Positions 61,877 to 64,000 of a DNA stretch of 64,000 bases are shown here, piece by piece. Location: positions 1-64,000 of the forward strand of contig CAVOIC010000007.1 in the NCBI GenBank assembly GCA_963695985.1. The letters are read 5' to 3'. Both the position numbers and the translations under genes were made by a program. The DNA comes from DATBVX01 sp963695985. Lineage in GTDB: Bacteria; Pseudomonadota; Gammaproteobacteria; Steroidobacterales; Steroidobacteraceae. Within the stretch, counting starts at the first letter, position 1. Each line of letters starts with the position of its first letter. The notes below the pieces were generated by a model, which saw only the letters and a list, made by a program, of their open reading frames with translations, searched no databases and was not told the DNA's origin.

Positions 61877-62887
61877 TTGAGCGGTGAGCAGGAATCCGGG
61901 TTTCAGCCCGCGCGCTCGCAGGTTCAGCAGCTGCAGATCGCTGCCGACGACGCCGGTCAGCGGGTCGACAATTTCCTGTTGCGGGAACTGAAGTCGGTGC
62001 CGCGCAGCCGCGTTTATCGAATCCTGAGGCGCGGCGAAGTGCGGGTGAACGGGCGGCGCGTGAAGCCAGAATACAGGCTCGCGGCCGGCGACCGCCTACG
62101 ACTGCCGCCTATACGGCTGGCGACAGAGCCGGTGCCACGAAAGCCGTCGAGCAGTCTCCTTGAGCAGGTGCGCAATGCGATCGTGCACGAAGACCGCGAG
62201 CTTCTCGTCATCAACAAGCCTGCAGGCGTGGCCGTGCACGGTGGCAGCGGGCTGGACTTCGGCATCATCGAAGCGCTGCGGGCTGATCGGCCCGAAGAGT
62301 CACTCGAGCTCGTCCATCGCCTCGACCGGGAGACGAGTGGTTGCCTGCTCGTCGCGCGGCGCCGCTCGAGTCTGCGCGCGCTCCATGCGCTCATGCGTGA
62401 GGGACTGGTGGAAAAGCGCTACTTGGCACTACTCGCGGGGCACTGGCCGCACGGGCGAGGTCATCGCATCGACGTACCGCTCAAGACGCGTCAGCTACAG
62501 GGTGGGGAGCGGATGGTTCGCGCCCAGACGGGCGGCAAGGAAGCAGTAAGCGTCTTCACGCCCGTGGAGTTCTACAAGCGCGCCACGCTGGTCGAAGTCG
62601 ATTTGAAGACCGGACGCACGCACCAGATTCGCGTGCATGCCCTGCACGCAGGACACCCGGTGGCAGGTGATGAAAAGTACGGCGATCGTGCATTCAACCA
62701 GGAAATGCGAGCGCTCGGTCTGGGGCGAATGTTTCTACATGCCACGGCTGTCTCATTCACCTGGCCGGGCACAGAACGACAGTTCAGCGTCAACGTACCG
62801 CTCGACCCTGAGCTGAAGGCCGTCCTCGACCGGCTGACTACAACACGCTCAGGCCCGCGCGCCGCAGCGCGCCGGCCAGCCAGATGA
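61877..62887 (+). CDS. rluC: 23S rRNA pseudouridine synthase RluC type
   Basis: The 336-residue protein has an S4 domain (GQRVDNFLLRELKSVPRSRVYRILRRGEVRVNGRRVKPEYRL) and the RluA-family catalytic domain with ELVHRLDRETSGCLLVAR (catalytic Asp), GRTHQIRVHALHAGHPVAGDEKYG and LHATAVSF. The arrangement divergent from rne is the same as for E. coli rluC. The start appears to be TTG 61877 behind GAGAGAA; no in-frame ATG lies before the S4 domain. Confidence 0.93.
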   Translation: MSGEQESGFQPARSQVQQLQIAADDAGQRVDNFLLRELKSVPRSRVYRILRRGEVRVNGRRVKPEYRLAAGDRLRLPPIRLATEPVPRKPSSSLLEQVRNAIVHEDRELLVINKPAGVAVHGGSGLDFGIIEALRADRPEESLELVHRLDRETSGCLLVARRRSSLRALHALMREGLVEKRYLALLAGHWPHGRGHRIDVPLKTRQLQGGERMVRAQTGGKEAVSVFTPVEFYKRATLVEVDLKTGRTHQIRVHALHAGHPVAGDEKYGDRAFNQEMRALGLGRMFLHATAVSFTWPGTERQFSVNVPLDPELKAVLDRLTTTRSGPRAAARRPAR

Positions 62888-63419
62888 GGGGCAGCCCGAT
62901 CAGTGCCGTGGGATCGAGTGAGTCGATCTGCTCCATGAGAGCGATGCCGAGGCCTTCTGACTTGAAGCCGCCGGCGCAATCGAAAGGGCGCTCCAGGTCG
63001 ACGTAGCGGGCGATCTCCGCATCGCTCAGCACGCGAAAGCGCACGCGCGTTTCATCCACATGCTCTACATAACGCGGGTCCACGCCACCGGTCAGACATG
63101 CGGCGGTGAGAAAAGTCACGGTCTGCGCGCTGGCGAGACGTAACTGCTCGATACATTGCACGGCCGTGCCAGGTTTGCCGAGAACGTGCCCGCTACAGAC
63201 TGCGATCTGGTCGGCGCCGATCACCCACGCGCCCGGATGCCGACCAGCGACCCGCAGCGCCTTTTCGCGTGCCAGGCGCGTGACCAGTTCGAGCGGTGTC
63301 TCACCTGGCGCACGCGATTCAGCAACGTCAGCTGCATCGACCGTAAATGGAATGCGCAGACGCCCCAGGAGCTCGCGCCGGTACTGCGAGGCAGACGCCA
63401 GAATCAGGGTTGCCGCCAT
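62838..63419 (-). CDS. Maf family nucleotide pyrophosphatase (YceF type)
   Basis: The 193-residue protein shows LILASASQYRRELLGRL, the ARLAREKAL helix, VIGADQIAVCSG and FDCAGGFKSEGLG, the Maf motifs of the YceF branch, which hydrolyses modified or canonical nucleotides such as m7GTP. Its 3' end overlaps rluC by 50 bases on the opposite strand. Confidence 0.92.
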   Translation of the reverse strand: MAATLILASASQYRRELLGRLRIPFTVDAADVAESRAPGETPLELVTRLAREKALRVAGRHPGAWVIGADQIAVCSGHVLGKPGTAVQCIEQLRLASAQTVTFLTAACLTGGVDPRYVEHVDETRVRFRVLSDAEIARYVDLERPFDCAGGFKSEGLGIALMEQIDSLDPTALIGLPLIWLAGALRRAGLSVL

Positions 63420-63461
63420 CGGTTTAGTTCTGCAAAAACAACGATTTGCACTTATAAAACT

Positions 63462-63490
63462 TTGACAGTGAGGGGGCGCATCACTATGAT
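63462..63490 (+). promoter_or_regulatory. Promoter of yceD (rpmF operon)
   Basis: A perfect TTGACA (63462-63467), 17 bases and TATGAT (63485-63490). The ATG lies nine bases after the -10 box, so the transcript is probably leaderless. Confidence 0.7.
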
Positions 63491-63499
63491 ACCGCGCCC

Positions 63500-63997
63500 A
63501 TGTCGCCGGGCCCTGGGCAGCAGCACGAGGTCGCAGCGCTCGCCGCCGCTGACGCGGTGATCGAAACGGAGGTTGCGCTGTCGGAGCTCGAACGCCTTCG
63601 CTCGCTTCTCAGGCGTGATGCAGGGACGGCCCGCGGCCAATTTCGCTTTCATCGCGAAAATGCGTTTGTGACAGCCGAAGCGCATGTGAGTGCCGGGCTG
63701 ACATTGACCTGCCAGCGCTGCCTCGAAGAGATGACGTATCCGCTGCAGGTCGACAGCAGACTGGCCTTCATCGCCAGCGACGCGGCCGACACCGAGGTCC
63801 CTGCCTCGTACGAGCCGGTCGTCGCGGTGGATGGCTACGTGTCACTGGCCATGTTGATCGAGGAAGAATTGTTACTCGCGCTGCCGCTGGCGCCGATGCA
63901 TCGCGAAACGGAAGGCTGTCCTGTCCGTTCCGAATCCAAGGCGGCCGAATCGCGGCAGCGGCCATTTGCCGGCCTGCGCGAGCTGATGAAAGAATGA
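63500..63997 (+). CDS. yceD: YceD/DUF177 family protein
   Basis: The 165-residue protein has the DUF177 core TLTCQRCLEEMTYPLQV with its CXXC and a downstream acidic segment (LIEEELLLALPLAPMH) ending with a cysteine (EGCPV). YceD is normally followed by rpmF (ribosomal protein L32) and is linked to 23S rRNA accumulation. rpmF would lie just beyond the window. Confidence 0.93.
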   Translation: MSPGPGQQHEVAALAAADAVIETEVALSELERLRSLLRRDAGTARGQFRFHRENAFVTAEAHVSAGLTLTCQRCLEEMTYPLQVDSRLAFIASDAADTEVPASYEPVVAVDGYVSLAMLIEEELLLALPLAPMHRETEGCPVRSESKAAESRQRPFAGLRELMKE

Positions 63998-64000
63998 ATT

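Overview
The window is high-GC DNA from a gammaproteobacterium. The order (murJ remnant)-ribF-ileS-lspA-ispH followed by a minor-pilin operon, together with aceE-aceF-lpdA with a lipoyl domain on LpdA, rne, kdsB, rnt/grxD, pyrC, and maf-yceD, fits the Xanthomonadales/Nevskiales/Steroidobacter side of the class. This placement is an inference from gene order and protein style only.

Layout. 1-3137: two genes (a SulP anion transporter cut by the window edge, and a VIT/CCC1-like membrane protein) read leftward, each behind a near-identical 244-bp segment that encodes the same 19-residue leader peptide. 3131-3373: only the last ~80 residues of murJ remain. 3382-8748: ribF-ileS-lspA-ispH, tightly overlapping. 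8775-16353 (minus): type IV pilus minor-pilin operon fimT-like, fimT, pilV, pilW, pilX, a small secreted protein, pilY1, pilE. 16506-17066: a Fur/Irr-like regulator and tRNA-Thr(CGT). 17069-21008: a ~3.9-kb island bounded by a perfect 44-bp duplication of the tRNA 3' end, carrying a VIT transporter, a secreted beta-helix protein and two related small proteins but no recognisable integrase. 20916-27068: envelope lipid and glycosylation genes (two LpxL-type acyltransferases, a DUF374 acyltransferase, a CDF metal exporter, GT2 and ArnT-like transferases).

27143-40810 is the most striking part. A leftward run encodes a CcmI-like protein, a cytochrome-b-like membrane protein, a 21-CXXCH protein, a giant protein with 41 CXXCH motifs plus one CX3CH, an N-terminal adaptor-like fragment, a SPOR/TPR/outer-membrane beta-barrel protein and a small secreted protein. 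Divergent from it are a membrane-anchored 2x[4Fe-4S]/FAD oxidoreductase and a Sel1/ankyrin protein. Together they look like an electron conduit from cytoplasmic NAD(P)H across both membranes, a porin-cytochrome type of system that I do not recognise as a described one.

40861-51619: a DUF4382-type lipoprotein, a GAF-PAS-PAS-GGDEF-EAL protein, an ArsR regulator with a perfect 18-bp palindromic operator and a DUF899 remnant, nadC, a PuuD-like membrane protein, grxD, rnt, pyrC and a leucyl aminopeptidase. 51685-57550: pyruvate dehydrogenase complex. 57560-63997: Trm112-like protein, kdsB, a low-molecular-weight phosphatase, rne with a long structured leader, rluC, maf and yceD.

Data quality matters here. 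rne, normally essential, carries two single-base frameshifts, and pilE, the giant cytochrome, the SPOR/barrel gene and the DUF899 remnant are also broken by small indels. Most are probably sequencing or assembly errors rather than true pseudogenes.
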